Notes: generated by a model not told the origin, from the letters alone. Counted from the stretch's first letter, positions 1-9,257 are shown. The stretch is DNA of 64,000 nt from Bradyrhizobium iriomotense (GCF_018130765.1 NZ_JAFCJZ010000013.1:1-64000), one strand, 5' to 3'. Numbers and translations are program-made.

Positions 1-138
1 CGCCTCGCAATCGGCCGGTTCGTTCCAGCCTGAGCAACCAAACCACCAATTCTTGCCCAGCCTCGACGGGTCAAACGCACTTCTTTAAATCCGAACAACA
101 GCGACCGGCCGCCAAGCCATTGATTCCGCTGGCACCGG

Positions 139-163
139 CTACTGTGCATGGGGTTGTTTTCGC
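139..163 (-). repeat. 25-bp dispersed 3'-end repeat, copy 1
   Basis: These 25 bases are the exact reverse complement of bases 51718-51742. Read on the minus strand the copy begins 30 bases after the patatin stop codon; the other copy lies 22 bases after the feoB stop in the same orientation relative to its gene. A 25-base exact match between unrelated intergenic sites is not expected by chance. The core reads CAACCCCATGCACAG. The function is unknown. The rest of bases 1-192 shows no gene I can support. Confidence 0.7.
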
Positions 164-192
164 ACTTTTTGTCGATGGCCGGGCTCAGTGGC

Positions 193-1230
193 CTACAGAA
201 ACATGCCTGCCAGGTCGACCGTCGAGGACTTTCCGATCTGGTCGAAGTTTCGCGCCAGCCAGCTTCGCGCCGCCTCGCGGCCCTCGTCGCGCAGGCGACA
301 CAACAGGCTCCATTCGGGGTGGAACTGCGTGGCCGTGCCGAGCTGCGACATCAACTGGTCGTTGCCAATCCAATGCATGTACATGCGGCTATGCTTGTCG
401 CTGTCGAGCTCGCCGTCGTCGATCAGCCGCGTGGCGAAGGCGATCGCACGCATCTCGCGCATCAAGGACGAATTGAAGCTGATCTCGTTGATGCGGTGGA
501 GGACATCTGCTGCACTGGTCGGCAGCTCGTCGCGCCTGATCGCGGTGACCTGCACGATGATGACGTCGTGACTGCCCTTGCGGTAGATCAGCGGATAAAT
601 CGCGGGATTGCCGAGATAGCCGCCGTCCCAATAGTGCTCGCCGTCGATCTCGACGGCCTGGAAATAGGGCGGCAGGCAGGCCGAGGCGAGCACGGTTTCC
701 GCCGTGAGCAGCGGGCTCTGGAACACCTTGATCTTGCCGGTGCGAACGTTGGTGGCGTTGAGAAACAGCTGCGGCGCCTCGGGCGAGGAATTGAGCCGGT
801 CGAAATCGACCACGCGCTGCAGCAGCGAGCGAAGCGGATTGAAATGAAAGGGATTGAGCAGGCCCGGCGGCAGCGTGTGCGTCAGCGTGTGGATGACGGC
901 GTGGACCGGATGATATTCCGGCGGCAGCCTCAGGGCCTGGATCCACTGATTCAGCGGCGACATCAAATCGTACGCCATGTCCATGCGCGACACCTCGTAC
1001 CAGAATGCGTGCAGGCTCTCCCGCGCGGCCTCCGAACCTCCATGCGCCATGCCGGAGGCCATCGCGACCGCATTCATGGCGCCGGCACTGGTCGCGCTGA
1101 TCGCCTCGATCGCCAACCTGCCGTCTTCGAGCACCTGGTCGAGCACGCCCCAGACGAAGGCGCCGTGCGCGCCGCCGCCCTGGAGCGCGAAGTTGACGTT
1201 CTTGCAATTCGTGGTCCCGTTGGCTGTCAC
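193..1230 (-). CDS. Patatin-like phospholipase/acyl hydrolase
   Basis: A predicted serine acyl hydrolase of 345 residues, expected to act on phospholipids or other acyl lipids. The glycine-rich oxyanion loop GGGAHG is at residues 18-23. The nucleophile elbow at 46-50 reads ATSAG, so Ser48 is kept while the first Gly of GxSxG is Ala. The dyad Asp is at about residue 202 in WDGGYLGNP. I chose the GTG at 1230 because it overlaps the upstream PPK2 stop as GTGA, which suggests translational coupling, and because translation further upstream gives only an arginine-rich shadow of PPK2. There is no signal peptide, so it is probably cytoplasmic or membrane-associated. The family is clear but the substrate is unknown. 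Confidence 0.88.
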   Translation of the reverse strand: MTANGTTNCKNVNFALQGGGAHGAFVWGVLDQVLEDGRLAIEAISATSAGAMNAVAMASGMAHGGSEAARESLHAFWYEVSRMDMAYDLMSPLNQWIQALRLPPEYHPVHAVIHTLTHTLPPGLLNPFHFNPLRSLLQRVVDFDRLNSSPEAPQLFLNATNVRTGKIKVFQSPLLTAETVLASACLPPYFQAVEIDGEHYWDGGYLGNPAIYPLIYRKGSHDVIIVQVTAIRRDELPTSAADVLHRINEISFNSSLMREMRAIAFATRLIDDGELDSDKHSRMYMHWIGNDQLMSQLGTATQFHPEWSLLCRLRDEGREAARSWLARNFDQIGKSSTVDLAGMFL

Positions 1231-2156
1231 TTTGCTTTCTTCTTGCCTCCCGTCCCCTCTTTCTCCAGCGCCTTGCGCACCTGCTCGAACTCCTCCAGCG
1301 AAGCCTTGTCGGCACGGGGAAAGCGTAGATCGAGCTTTTCCAGCGCGGCATTGATCACCGAGCCGATCACGACGCGGGCGAACCATTTGTGATCGGCGGG
1401 CACGACGTACCAGGGCGCATGGGAGGTCGCCGTGTGCCGGACAATGTCCTGGTAGACCGCCTGGTAGCGCGGCCACAGCGCGCGCTCCTTGATGTCGTCC
1501 ATGGAGAATTTCCACTGCTTGGCCGGGTCCTCCAGCCGGTCGAGGAAGCGCTCGCGCTGTTCGTCCTTGGAGACGTTCAGGAAGAACTTCAGCACCACGG
1601 TGCCGTTGCGGCAGAGATAGCGCTCGAATGCGGAGATGTCCTCGAACCGCTCCGTCCAGATGCTCTTGGTGACGAGCTTTTGCGGCAGCTTCTCCTTGGC
1701 GAGGATCTCCGGATGCACGCGCGTCACCAGGCATTCCTCGTAATGGGAGCGGTTGAAGATGCCGATATGGCCGCGCTCGGGCAGCGCGACGACATGGCGC
1801 CAGAGGAAGTCGTGGTCGAGCTCCTTGCTGCTCGGGGCCTTGAAAGGCGTGACTTCGCAACCTTGCGGATTGATGCCCTCGAAGATCGCCTTGATCGCAC
1901 TGTCCTTGCCGGCCGCGTCCATGGCCTGGAACACGATCAGCAGCGACCAGCGGTCCTGGGCGTAGAGCTTCTCCTGAAACTCGATCAGCCGCTTCTTGTT
2001 GGCGTCGAGAATCGCCTGCGCCTTCTCCTTGTCGAGATCGCCCTTCTCGTCGGTCTTGTGGTCCTTGAGGTGAAACTTGCCCGAGCCATCGTAGCGGAAT
2101 GGCGTGATGTAGCGGTCAAGCTCCTGGGCGAGCGATTTGGACGGCTTCTTGCTCAT
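1227..2156 (-). CDS. Polyphosphate kinase 2 family protein
   Basis: A 309-residue PPK2-family enzyme, which transfers phosphate between polyphosphate and a nucleotide (NMP, NDP or NTP depending on class). The P-loop-like segment VFQAMDAAGKDSAIKAIFEG is at about 75-94, followed by the family blocks FNRSHYEECLVTRVHP and NGTVVLKFFLNVSKDEQ. The length suits the short single-domain PPK2 type, but the class cannot be decided by eye. Its 5' end overlaps livM by 41 bases and its stop overlaps the patatin start, so it is probably read with the transporter operon. Confidence 0.9.
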   Translation of the reverse strand: MSKKPSKSLAQELDRYITPFRYDGSGKFHLKDHKTDEKGDLDKEKAQAILDANKKRLIEFQEKLYAQDRWSLLIVFQAMDAAGKDSAIKAIFEGINPQGCEVTPFKAPSSKELDHDFLWRHVVALPERGHIGIFNRSHYEECLVTRVHPEILAKEKLPQKLVTKSIWTERFEDISAFERYLCRNGTVVLKFFLNVSKDEQRERFLDRLEDPAKQWKFSMDDIKERALWPRYQAVYQDIVRHTATSHAPWYVVPADHKWFARVVIGSVINAALEKLDLRFPRADKASLEEFEQVRKALEKEGTGGKKKAK

Positions 2157-3135
2157 GAGCGCGGGATACCTTGCGTTGCGGCTTCAGTCGGTCGAGCAAG
2201 CTACCAAGGATGCCCTTGGGAAGGAATATGATGAAGAGCACGAGCAGCACGCCGTAGACGAGATTGTCCCAGCCGACCGCCTTGGTGCCGAAGCCGATGC
2301 GCAGGGTCTCGGCCAGGAGGATGGTGATGATGGCGCCGACGGTCGGGCCGAGCGAGACGAACAGGCCGCCGACGATCGCCGCGAACACCATCTGCAGCGA
2401 CACCGCGATGCCGCTGACCGTGTCGGGGGTGATGAACATCTGATACTGGCAGTAGATCGCCCCCGCGAGCGCGGTCATCACAGCGCTGAGCAGCGTGATC
2501 TTCAGCTTCTCGGCGGTGACGTCGACGCCGGCCGCGGCCGCGGCGTCCTCGTCCTCCGAGATCGCCTCCAGCGCATAGCGCGCCATGCTGCGGTCGACCC
2601 AGTGCCAGACCACGATGCCGAACAGCCAGACCGCGAGCGCGATCAGGTACCAGGTGGTCTTGTCGTCGAACTGCAGCGCCAGCAGCCTGTTGCCGGACGC
2701 GCGGTTCGGGGTGTAGCCGAGCGAGCCGCCGGTATAGTCGCGCGTCGCGGTGATGACCTGGAGCACGATGCCCGACAGCGCCAGCGTCACCAGCACGAAA
2801 TAATGCCCGGTAATGCGGAAGCGGAAGCAGGGATAGCCGACGATCAGCGCCAGCGCGCCGGCCGCCGCCATGCTGATGGGAATGCCGATCCAGGGCGACA
2901 GTCCGAGGTGATTCCACAACAGCGCGGTGACGTAGGCACCGATGCCCATGAAACCGCCATGTCCGAGCGAGACGAGGCCAAACCGCCCCATCATCGACCA
3001 CGACGTATAGGCGAACGACCAGATCAGGATCAGCACCAGGATGTGCAGATGATAGGGATCGCGATAGACGAAGGGCAGCGCGACCAGCGCCGCCAGTCCT
3101 ATCCCCCATGCAGCAAGACGTCCCTGCCCCATCAT
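2116..3135 (-). CDS. livM: Branched-chain amino acid/amide ABC permease, LivM type
   Basis: Second membrane subunit of a Liv-type (HAAT family) importer, 339 residues with about eight to ten hydrophobic segments. It contains the LivM-like stretch GHGGFMGIGAYVTALL and the EAA-like cytoplasmic loop ALEAISEDEDAAAAAGVD. The ATG at 3135 overlaps the livH stop as ATGA, which fixes the start over longer options. The C-terminal tail RKVSRAHEQEAVQIARPGA is hydrophilic and overlaps the PPK2 start. The substrate could be a branched-chain amino acid, an amide or an aromatic acid; the sequence does not decide. Confidence 0.9.
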   Translation of the reverse strand: MMGQGRLAAWGIGLAALVALPFVYRDPYHLHILVLILIWSFAYTSWSMMGRFGLVSLGHGGFMGIGAYVTALLWNHLGLSPWIGIPISMAAAGALALIVGYPCFRFRITGHYFVLVTLALSGIVLQVITATRDYTGGSLGYTPNRASGNRLLALQFDDKTTWYLIALAVWLFGIVVWHWVDRSMARYALEAISEDEDAAAAAGVDVTAEKLKITLLSAVMTALAGAIYCQYQMFITPDTVSGIAVSLQMVFAAIVGGLFVSLGPTVGAIITILLAETLRIGFGTKAVGWDNLVYGVLLVLFIIFLPKGILGSLLDRLKPQRKVSRAHEQEAVQIARPGA

Positions 3136-4013
3136 CGGCGCCTCGCAAGCAGGCCCGCGGGCCGGATGAACATCATGACGATGAAGAAGGCGAAGGCCAG
3201 CACATAGCCCCATTCGAGGTCGGAGAACAGGCCGCCGAGCGAGATGATCTCGGCGAAGACGAAGGCGGCGATGAAGCCGCCGATGAAATTGCCGAGGCCC
3301 CCGAGCACGCAGATCAGGAAGGTGATCGGCCCGAAGGACAGCCCGACGAAGGGATGCACGTCATATTGCAGCACCAGCAGGCAAGCAGCGAGGCCGGCGA
3401 GCGCGCCGCCGAGCGCGGAGGTGATGAGATAGATGCGCTTCGTGTCGACGCCCATCAGCGCCATGATCTGCCGATCCTGCGAGATGGCGCGGATCGCGGT
3501 ACCGGTGAAGGTGCGCGTCATGAACAGATAGACGGCGACCATGCCGACCAGCGCGGCCAGGAAGGACAGCAGTCGCGCGTAGCTGAAATTCATGTCGCCG
3601 AAGGCCAGCACCGGCAGGCGGATGCCGAGATTGCGGAAGTCGATGCCGAAGGCGACGGTGGCAAAGCTCTGCAGCACGAACAGCACGCCGCCCGTCGCGA
3701 GCAGCTGGTTGATCGGCGGTGCGGTCAGCAGCGGCGCGATCACGAGGTAGTGCAGCGCCGCGCCAAGCACGGCGACCAGCAGGATGGTGAGCGGGGCGGC
3801 AACGAAATAGCTGACGCCGTAATACTGCACCATGAAATACATGGCGTACATGCCGATCATCACCAGCTCGGCGTAGCAGATCCAGGTCACGTCGATGACG
3901 CCGAAGATCAAATTGAGCCCGAGCGCGAGCAGCGCCAGCACGCCGCCGAGCAGGATGCCGTTGATCACGGCCTCCAGCAGGTAGATGTCGAAAATGTCCA
4001 GGAACGCCTGCAT
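3132..4013 (-). CDS. livH: Branched-chain amino acid/amide ABC permease, LivH type
   Basis: First membrane subunit of the importer, 293 residues, almost entirely hydrophobic. It starts MQAFLDIFDIYLLEAVINGI and carries the conserved LivH phrases GVLALLALGLNLIFGVIDV and the coupling loop AIRAISQDRQIMALMGVD. The ATG at 4013 lies 5 bases after the livF stop, which supports this start over a longer reading frame that overlaps livF. It would pair with LivM to form the channel. Confidence 0.9.
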   Translation of the reverse strand: MQAFLDIFDIYLLEAVINGILLGGVLALLALGLNLIFGVIDVTWICYAELVMIGMYAMYFMVQYYGVSYFVAAPLTILLVAVLGAALHYLVIAPLLTAPPINQLLATGGVLFVLQSFATVAFGIDFRNLGIRLPVLAFGDMNFSYARLLSFLAALVGMVAVYLFMTRTFTGTAIRAISQDRQIMALMGVDTKRIYLITSALGGALAGLAACLLVLQYDVHPFVGLSFGPITFLICVLGGLGNFIGGFIAAFVFAEIISLGGLFSDLEWGYVLAFAFFIVMMFIRPAGLLARRR

Positions 4014-4018
4014 GCCCG

Positions 4019-4726
4019 TCACACCCCGAGATAAGCTTCCTTGACCGTGTCGCTCGCCAGCATCTCGGCCGAGGTGCCGGACGCCCGGATCGTGCCGGCC
4101 TCGATCAGATAGGCGCGGTCGACCACCTTCAGCACCTGCTGCACGTTCTGCTCGACGATCAGCACCGTCAGCCCGCTGGCGCGGATCCGCTTCACGAGCT
4201 CGAACACCTGCTGCACCACGACCGGCGCCAACCCCGCCGACGGTTCGTCGAGCAGCAGCAGCTTTGGATTGGACATCATTGCGCGGCCGATCGCGCACAT
4301 CTGCTGCTCGCCGCCGGACATTGTGCCGGCCATCTGGTGGCGGCGCTCCTTCAGACGCGGGAACAGGTCGAACACCACATCCAGCCGCTCGGCATATTGT
4401 CCGCGCGCCTCCTTCATGAAGGCGCCCATCTTGAGATTGTCGTCGACCGTGAGCTGCGGAAACAGCCGGCGGTTCTCCGGCACATGCGCAATGCCGAGGC
4501 TGACGATCTTGTGCGGCGGTGTCGCGACGACATCGACGCCTTCCATTTTGATCGATCCGCGCGAGGGGCGGATCAGGCCGGAGATGACGCGCATCAAGGT
4601 GGTCTTGCCGGCGCCGTTCGGGCCGATGACGCCGACGGCTTCGCCGGCCTTCACGTCGAGATTGACGTCGAACAGCGCCTGGAAGGTGCCGTAGCCGGCA
4701 TTGACGCCGCGGAGCTCCAGCATCAT
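4019..4726 (-). CDS. livF: Branched-chain amino acid ABC ATP-binding protein, LivF type
   Basis: A 235-residue ABC ATPase of the importer. Walker A is GPNGAGKT at 35-42, the signature is MSGGEQQ, and Walker B with its following residues is LLLLDEPSAGL. The length and the segment IVEQNVQQVLKVVDRAYLIEAG are typical of LivF. Its ATG overlaps the livG stop as ATGA, so the two ATPases are translationally coupled. Confidence 0.93.
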   Translation of the reverse strand: MMLELRGVNAGYGTFQALFDVNLDVKAGEAVGVIGPNGAGKTTLMRVISGLIRPSRGSIKMEGVDVVATPPHKIVSLGIAHVPENRRLFPQLTVDDNLKMGAFMKEARGQYAERLDVVFDLFPRLKERRHQMAGTMSGGEQQMCAIGRAMMSNPKLLLLDEPSAGLAPVVVQQVFELVKRIRASGLTVLIVEQNVQQVLKVVDRAYLIEAGTIRASGTSAEMLASDTVKEAYLGV

Positions 4727-5493
4727 TGGCCTCCCGCGCGGCGGCGCGCTTCGGCGGCCGCGGCCTGCGTGGTCTCGGCATCGGTGCCGAGATAGACCTC
4801 GATGACGCGTGGATCGCCGGCCACCGCGCTCGGAAGGCCTTCCGAGATCTTCTCGCCGTGATCGAGCACCATGACGCGGTCGACGACGCGCATCAGGACG
4901 CCCATGATGTGCTCGACCCAGATGATGGTGATGCCGAGCTCGTCGCGGATGTTGCGCAGCATGTCGGCGGCCTGGTCCATCTCGGCCTCGTCGAGGCCGC
5001 CGAGGCTCTCATCGGCAAGCAGCAGCTTTGGCGTGGTGGCGAGCGCCTTGGCAAGCTCGAGCTTCTTCAGCCCCGCAGCGCCAAGGCCATCGACGCTGGC
5101 ATGGCGATCGGTCGGCAGGCCGACCATCGCCAGCGCGCGTTCGGCCGCCTCCTCGGCCCGGGCGCGGCTGTGGCGGCCCTGGCCGTAGAAGCCGGCGAGC
5201 GCGACGTTCTCGAAAATGCTCAAGCGACGGAACGGCCGCGGAATCTGGAAAGTCCGCCCGATGCCGCCATTGATGATCCGGTGCGGCGCAAGGCCCGCGA
5301 TCTCGTGGCCGGCAAACAGGATCGAGCCGGAGGTCGGGGCCAGCGTGCCGGAGAGCATGTTGAAGATCGTGCTCTTGCCCGAGCCGTTAGGGCCGATCAG
5401 GCCGAGGATCTCGCCCTGGTCGACCCTGAACGACACGTTGTTCACGGCGGTGAAGCCGCCAAACCGCTTCACCAGCCCGCTGACTTCCAACAC
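4723..5493 (-). CDS. livG: Branched-chain amino acid ABC ATP-binding protein, LivG type
   Basis: A 256-residue ABC ATPase with Walker A GPNGSGKS at 34-41 and Walker B LLLADESLGGL. The signature region is unusual: where LSGGQ is expected it reads GLGAAGLKKLELAKAL, and the residue after the catalytic Glu is Ser rather than Pro. Liv-type ATPases with a similar modified signature are known as a natural subgroup, so I read this as family variation and not damage. It lies 12 bases after the SBP gene and is coupled to livF. Confidence 0.9.
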   Translation of the reverse strand: MLEVSGLVKRFGGFTAVNNVSFRVDQGEILGLIGPNGSGKSTIFNMLSGTLAPTSGSILFAGHEIAGLAPHRIINGGIGRTFQIPRPFRRLSIFENVALAGFYGQGRHSRARAEEAAERALAMVGLPTDRHASVDGLGAAGLKKLELAKALATTPKLLLADESLGGLDEAEMDQAADMLRNIRDELGITIIWVEHIMGVLMRVVDRVMVLDHGEKISEGLPSAVAGDPRVIEVYLGTDAETTQAAAAEARRRAGGQ

Positions 5494-5505
5494 CGGAGCA
5501 CTCCG

Positions 5506-6816
5506 CTACTGGTTGCTGTAGGTGGTGCCCTTGGGCAGCGGCAGCACGGCCTCACGCTGCGCCTGACTCTTGGGCCACACCACATGGGACTTGTCGTCGA
5601 GATACTGGATCACGACCGGGAAGGAGCGCTCGTTCTGACCCGCCATCGGCGTGCCCTCGCCGTAGAACTTGACGCCGAAGCCGAGCATGGTGCCGCCCTC
5701 GGGGATGTCAGTGTCGAGCGCGGCCTTGCGCAGCGCGTCCGGATCGACCCCGCCGTACTTCTTGATTGCGCGCGGCAGCACGTCGCTCATGAACAGGTAA
5801 GTGTTGGAGGCGCCGATGCCGACATGCGCCGAGCGGATCGCGACGCCGGGCTTGATCTTGTCGAACTCCTCGCCGACCATCTTGATGACGGGTGGAAGTT
5901 TCGGATCCATGGTCTTCTGGTTGGTGAGCCAGATCGAGATCGGATCGGCGTTGAAGATGTAGGTCGCGTCCGCGCCCATGCCCTCCTTCAGCTTCTCATA
6001 CACCCCGTAGCCGGCGCCATGCCCCATCAGCGCGGCAAATTTCAAACCCTGCTCGCGGGCCTGACGCAGCAGCAAGGTGATGTCCGGATTATAGCCGGTA
6101 TGGAAGATCACATCGGGCTTGGCGCGCTTCAGCTTGGTCACCAGCGCCGACAGATCCGGCGCGGTGGCCGAATAGCCTTCCTTGAGCACGACGTTGAAGC
6201 CCGCCTTCCTCGCGCCGGCCTCGTTACCTTTGGAGACGTCGACGCCATAGGCGCCGTCCTCGTGGATGATGGCAACCCGCAGGTCCTTCGGCTCCTTGCC
6301 GAGCTTCGCGCTGGCATTCTGCGCGATGAAATCCATCGTCATCATGCCGAACTGGTCGCCGCTCGCCTGCGGGCGGAAGACGTATTTGTAGCCCTTCTCG
6401 TTGAACACGGCCGACGAGATGCAGGTCGTCATCCACATGAACTTCTTGAGCTGCTCGACGCGCGATGCCACCGGCACGCATTGCGCCGAGGAGAAGAAGC
6501 CGAGCACCATGTCGACCTTCTCCTGCTCGAGCAGGCGAACGGATTCGTTGATGGCGATGTCGGGCTTGCTCTGTGCGTCGGCGTAGACCGCCTCGATCTT
6601 GTAGCCCTCGACGCCGGTCTTGGCGAAATGGTCGAGGATGATCTTCGTGCCGACGTAGTTCAGCTCAGAGCCGCCACCCGCGAGAGGCCCGGTCAGGTCG
6701 AAAACGACGCCGATCTTGATCTTCTTCTCTTGTGCCTCGGCCGAAGCCGCCAAGCCCGTCGCTGATATCGCGACCAACAGCCCACGTACCAAGCGGGCAG
6801 CCATGCGCAGGCGCAT
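5506..6816 (-). CDS. Liv-type ABC transporter substrate-binding protein
   Basis: Periplasmic binding protein of the Liv/amide family, 436 residues. The N-terminus MRLRMAARLVRGLLVAISATGLAASAEAQ is a signal peptide with likely cleavage after AEA. The mature part opens KIKIGVVFDLTGPLAGGGS, the usual start of the Peripla_BP_6 fold. It is first in the leftward operon SBP-livG-livF-livH-livM, with GGGAGG about 6 bases before the ATG. A start at the internal Met5 is possible. The ligand is not deducible. Confidence 0.9.
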   Translation of the reverse strand: MRLRMAARLVRGLLVAISATGLAASAEAQEKKIKIGVVFDLTGPLAGGGSELNYVGTKIILDHFAKTGVEGYKIEAVYADAQSKPDIAINESVRLLEQEKVDMVLGFFSSAQCVPVASRVEQLKKFMWMTTCISSAVFNEKGYKYVFRPQASGDQFGMMTMDFIAQNASAKLGKEPKDLRVAIIHEDGAYGVDVSKGNEAGARKAGFNVVLKEGYSATAPDLSALVTKLKRAKPDVIFHTGYNPDITLLLRQAREQGLKFAALMGHGAGYGVYEKLKEGMGADATYIFNADPISIWLTNQKTMDPKLPPVIKMVGEEFDKIKPGVAIRSAHVGIGASNTYLFMSDVLPRAIKKYGGVDPDALRKAALDTDIPEGGTMLGFGVKFYGEGTPMAGQNERSFPVVIQYLDDKSHVVWPKSQAQREAVLPLPKGTTYSNQ

Positions 6817-6910
6817 CTAAACCTCCCTGGACGATTGTGCATCGCATTCTTCGTGCTTTTGCTTTTTTGCCCATCACATGGGCTGCGCGCGGCGATGTCA
6901 AGCCTCGCGC

Positions 6911-7615
6911 TCAGCGCGAGGCGAACTGCTGCTCGACAAAGGCCGTGACAAATCGCGGCATGGCCGGCGTGAGATCGCTCATCCCGCGCACGAGATGAAT
7001 GGCCGACAGTTCCGGTTCGGTCTCGCGTGCAAGGTTGGCCTCGATCCGGGCGCGGGCCACATCGCCCGGCATATCGAGGTTGAGAATCTGCATCATTGCA
7101 ATCGACGACCCCGTGACGACGCAATGCCAACCGGGCTCGGCCCGGTAGTCGTCCGCCATCAACCCGGTCTCCTCGCCGAGTTCGCGGACGACACTGCCGG
7201 CAATGTCGAGCGCGCCATCGACGACGTCGTCGAGATCCGGCGTGCCCGAGGGGAAATAGATGCGGCCCGAATTGGCGGTGTGGGACGCCATCTCGCCCAT
7301 GATGAAGGCACCGTCGGAAGCGCGCAGCGCGCCCATGCCAAAGCCGTTGAACACGTCCTTGTCGGGAAAGCCCCAGTCGCGCCAGGCGAGGAAGCTTGCA
7401 AAATCGGTCTCGAAATAGGTTGCAGAGAGATGCCCGCCGTTGAACGCCGCGTCCCGCCCGAGCAGGACGCGTCCGTTCCAGAGTTTTGGCCGTTCGCGCT
7501 GCTTCTCGGCGAAATGCGCCGCGATCGCGGCGCGCCGTTCCTCCGCGAACGGCCACACGATCGGCCGCACGGCAAGATCAAGCGTCGTGACGCGATGAAT
7601 GAGAGGTGACGTCAT
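6911..7615 (-). CDS. NUDIX-family hydrolase
   Basis: A 234-residue protein with the NUDIX core REL-GEETGL in the segment GALDIAGSVVRELGEETGL. The first half of the box (the G and E spaced before REL) is not canonical. The fold implies hydrolysis of a nucleoside-diphosphate-linked compound. I placed the start at the ATG at 7615; a GTG five codons upstream is also open, and neither has a strong ribosome site. It follows the SBP gene by 28 bases on the same strand. No link to the transporter is evident. Confidence 0.75.
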   Translation of the reverse strand: MTSPLIHRVTTLDLAVRPIVWPFAEERRAAIAAHFAEKQRERPKLWNGRVLLGRDAAFNGGHLSATYFETDFASFLAWRDWGFPDKDVFNGFGMGALRASDGAFIMGEMASHTANSGRIYFPSGTPDLDDVVDGALDIAGSVVRELGEETGLMADDYRAEPGWHCVVTGSSIAMMQILNLDMPGDVARARIEANLARETEPELSAIHLVRGMSDLTPAMPRFVTAFVEQQFASR

Positions 7616-7643
7616 GACACCTGATACCACGCCTTCGCGTCAG

Positions 7644-8669
7644 CTATTTGGCGCTCCCCGTGGTCTTCTTGGCCTGGTCGACAAATTTGTTGGTGAAGGT
7701 CTTGCTGACGTCGATCTTGGCGTTGGCCACCTCGGGCGAGCCGACGCTGAACACCGCAAGCACGGCGTCGGCGCCCTTCGGGTCCATCTTGCCGGTCTCG
7801 GAGAACATGGGGATCGTGTTCTTCAGCGCGGCGAGATAGAGCTCCTTGTTCTTGCCGACCGTCTCCTCCGGCATCTTCGCCATGATCTCCTCGGGCGAGT
7901 GCGAATGGATCCAGGCGAGCGTGGCGAGGATCGCATTGGTCAGCGCCTGAACCTCTTTCTCGTGGCCATTGACCCAGGCCGCGGTCGAGTACAGCGCGCC
8001 GCCCGGATATTCGCCACCGAACGTTTCGAGCGTGTCCTTCTGGGTGCGGGTGTCGCTGAGGATGCGCAGATCCTTGTGGCTGCCCTGGAGCACGGTGACG
8101 GAGGGATCGAGCATCACGGCGGCATCGATCTGCCCCTGCTCCATCGCGGCCACGGCGGTGGCGCCAAGGCCGACGCCGATCACGGCGGCGCTGGTGGGAT
8201 CGAGCCCGTTCTTCTTGAGCATATATTTCAGGAAGAAGTCGGTGGAGGAGCCGGGCGCGCTGACACCGACCTTCTTGCCGGCGAGGTCCTTGACCGACTT
8301 GATGTCATTGGTGCGCGAGGGCGCGACCACCAGCACGAGGCCGGGATAGCGGTCATAGACCACGAAGGACTGGAGCTCCTGCTTTTTGGCGGCGAGGTTG
8401 ACGCAATGGTCGAAATAGCCGGAGACGACGTCGGCACTGCCGCCGAGCACGGCCTTGAGCGCATCCGAGCCGCCCTTGAGGTCGACCAGCTCGACATTGA
8501 GGCCGGCCTTCTCGTACTCGCCGAGCTGCTTGGCCAGCACCGTCGGCAAGTAGCACAGGCAGGAGCCGCCGCCGACCGCGACGGTGACCTTGCTCTGGGC
8601 CGCGGCAAGCGAGGTGGTGAGCATCAGCGCGAGCAGCGCGCTGGCGAGCCTGACAATCGTGTTCTTCAT
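7644..8669 (-). CDS. ABC substrate-binding protein, sulfonate/nitrate/taurine (SsuA/TauA/NMT1) type
   Basis: A 341-residue periplasmic binding protein with signal peptide MKNTIVRLASALLALMLTTS ending AAAQ. The mature start KVTVAVGGGSCLCYLPTVLA and the later DLKGGSDALKAVLGGSADVV match the SsuA/TauA/NMT1-like fold. The ATG at 8669 has GGAGG at -5 to -10. The cognate permease and ATPase are probably the pair at 12751-14357, same strand but 4 kb upstream, with the sigma module in between. Confidence 0.88.
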   Translation of the reverse strand: MKNTIVRLASALLALMLTTSLAAAQSKVTVAVGGGSCLCYLPTVLAKQLGEYEKAGLNVELVDLKGGSDALKAVLGGSADVVSGYFDHCVNLAAKKQELQSFVVYDRYPGLVLVVAPSRTNDIKSVKDLAGKKVGVSAPGSSTDFFLKYMLKKNGLDPTSAAVIGVGLGATAVAAMEQGQIDAAVMLDPSVTVLQGSHKDLRILSDTRTQKDTLETFGGEYPGGALYSTAAWVNGHEKEVQALTNAILATLAWIHSHSPEEIMAKMPEETVGKNKELYLAALKNTIPMFSETGKMDPKGADAVLAVFSVGSPEVANAKIDVSKTFTNKFVDQAKKTTGSAK

Positions 8670-8807
8670 TGGTTTCCTCCGTTCGGCCGGCGGCACCATA
8701 GAGCAGCGGGACGGGCTTGAGAAGCACTGCCTAGGTGGGCTGGCCATCGGCCCTTCGGCGCAATAGCATAGCTGAACAAGAACAATTCCTGATGGGGAGA
8801 ATGATCC

Positions 8808-9257
8808 ATGAATCGCCTTGTTGCCGGGCTGTCGCTCGCCGCCGCCTTTGCCGCCGGATGCGGCGCGAACCAGTTGCTCCGGCCGGCGCTCGCCGCCGAG
8901 AACATCACCGCGCAGCTCATCCACACCGGCGAGATGGAGGGCGATGCGCTCGGCCCCGCCAACAATGTCGGCTACCGGTCGAAGATGTTCGCGAGCGCCG
9001 ACGGCGCCACCGTCTCGATCCAGGTCGGCAATGTGCCCAAGCACATGCATCCCAACACCAACGAGATCCAGTACATCCTGGAGGGGACCGGGACGATCTG
9101 GCTCGGCGACAAGGAGGTCACGGTCAAGCCGGGCGACCTCGTGATCATCCCAAAGGGCACGCCGCATGGCGGCACCAAGCCGATCAGCGGCCAGGTCAAG
9201 GCCATCGCGATCAAGACGCCGCCGCAGGCGCCGGATGACACCAAGCTGCTGGATTAG
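8808..9257 (+). CDS. Secreted cupin-domain protein
   Basis: A small exported cupin of 149 residues. The N-terminus MNRLVAGLSLAAAFAAGCGA resembles a lipoprotein signal (AAGC), though cleavage at ALAAEN is an alternative. Cupin motif 1 is GNVPKHMHPNTNEIQYILEG (metal ligands H-x-H and E) and motif 2 is GDLVIIPKGTPHGG, with all metal-binding positions present. GGGGAGA precedes the ATG. It is divergent from the SBP gene and convergent with the anti-sigma gene. The catalytic role is unknown. Confidence 0.85.
   Translation: MNRLVAGLSLAAAFAAGCGANQLLRPALAAENITAQLIHTGEMEGDALGPANNVGYRSKMFASADGATVSIQVGNVPKHMHPNTNEIQYILEGTGTIWLGDKEVTVKPGDLVIIPKGTPHGGTKPISGQVKAIAIKTPPQAPDDTKLLD

Noticed and set aside
5016..5190. 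Possible damage in livG because LSGGQ is missing
   Set aside because: Walker A, Walker B and the full length are kept, and a comparable signature occurs as a natural subgroup in Liv ATPases, so I treat it as intact.
4726..6765. Very long open frame (about 680 codons) on the plus strand
   Set aside because: It is opposite the liv genes, has no ribosome site, and its product is a repetitive Arg/Ala/His-rich shadow of GC-rich coding sequence. The minus-strand genes there have clear families.
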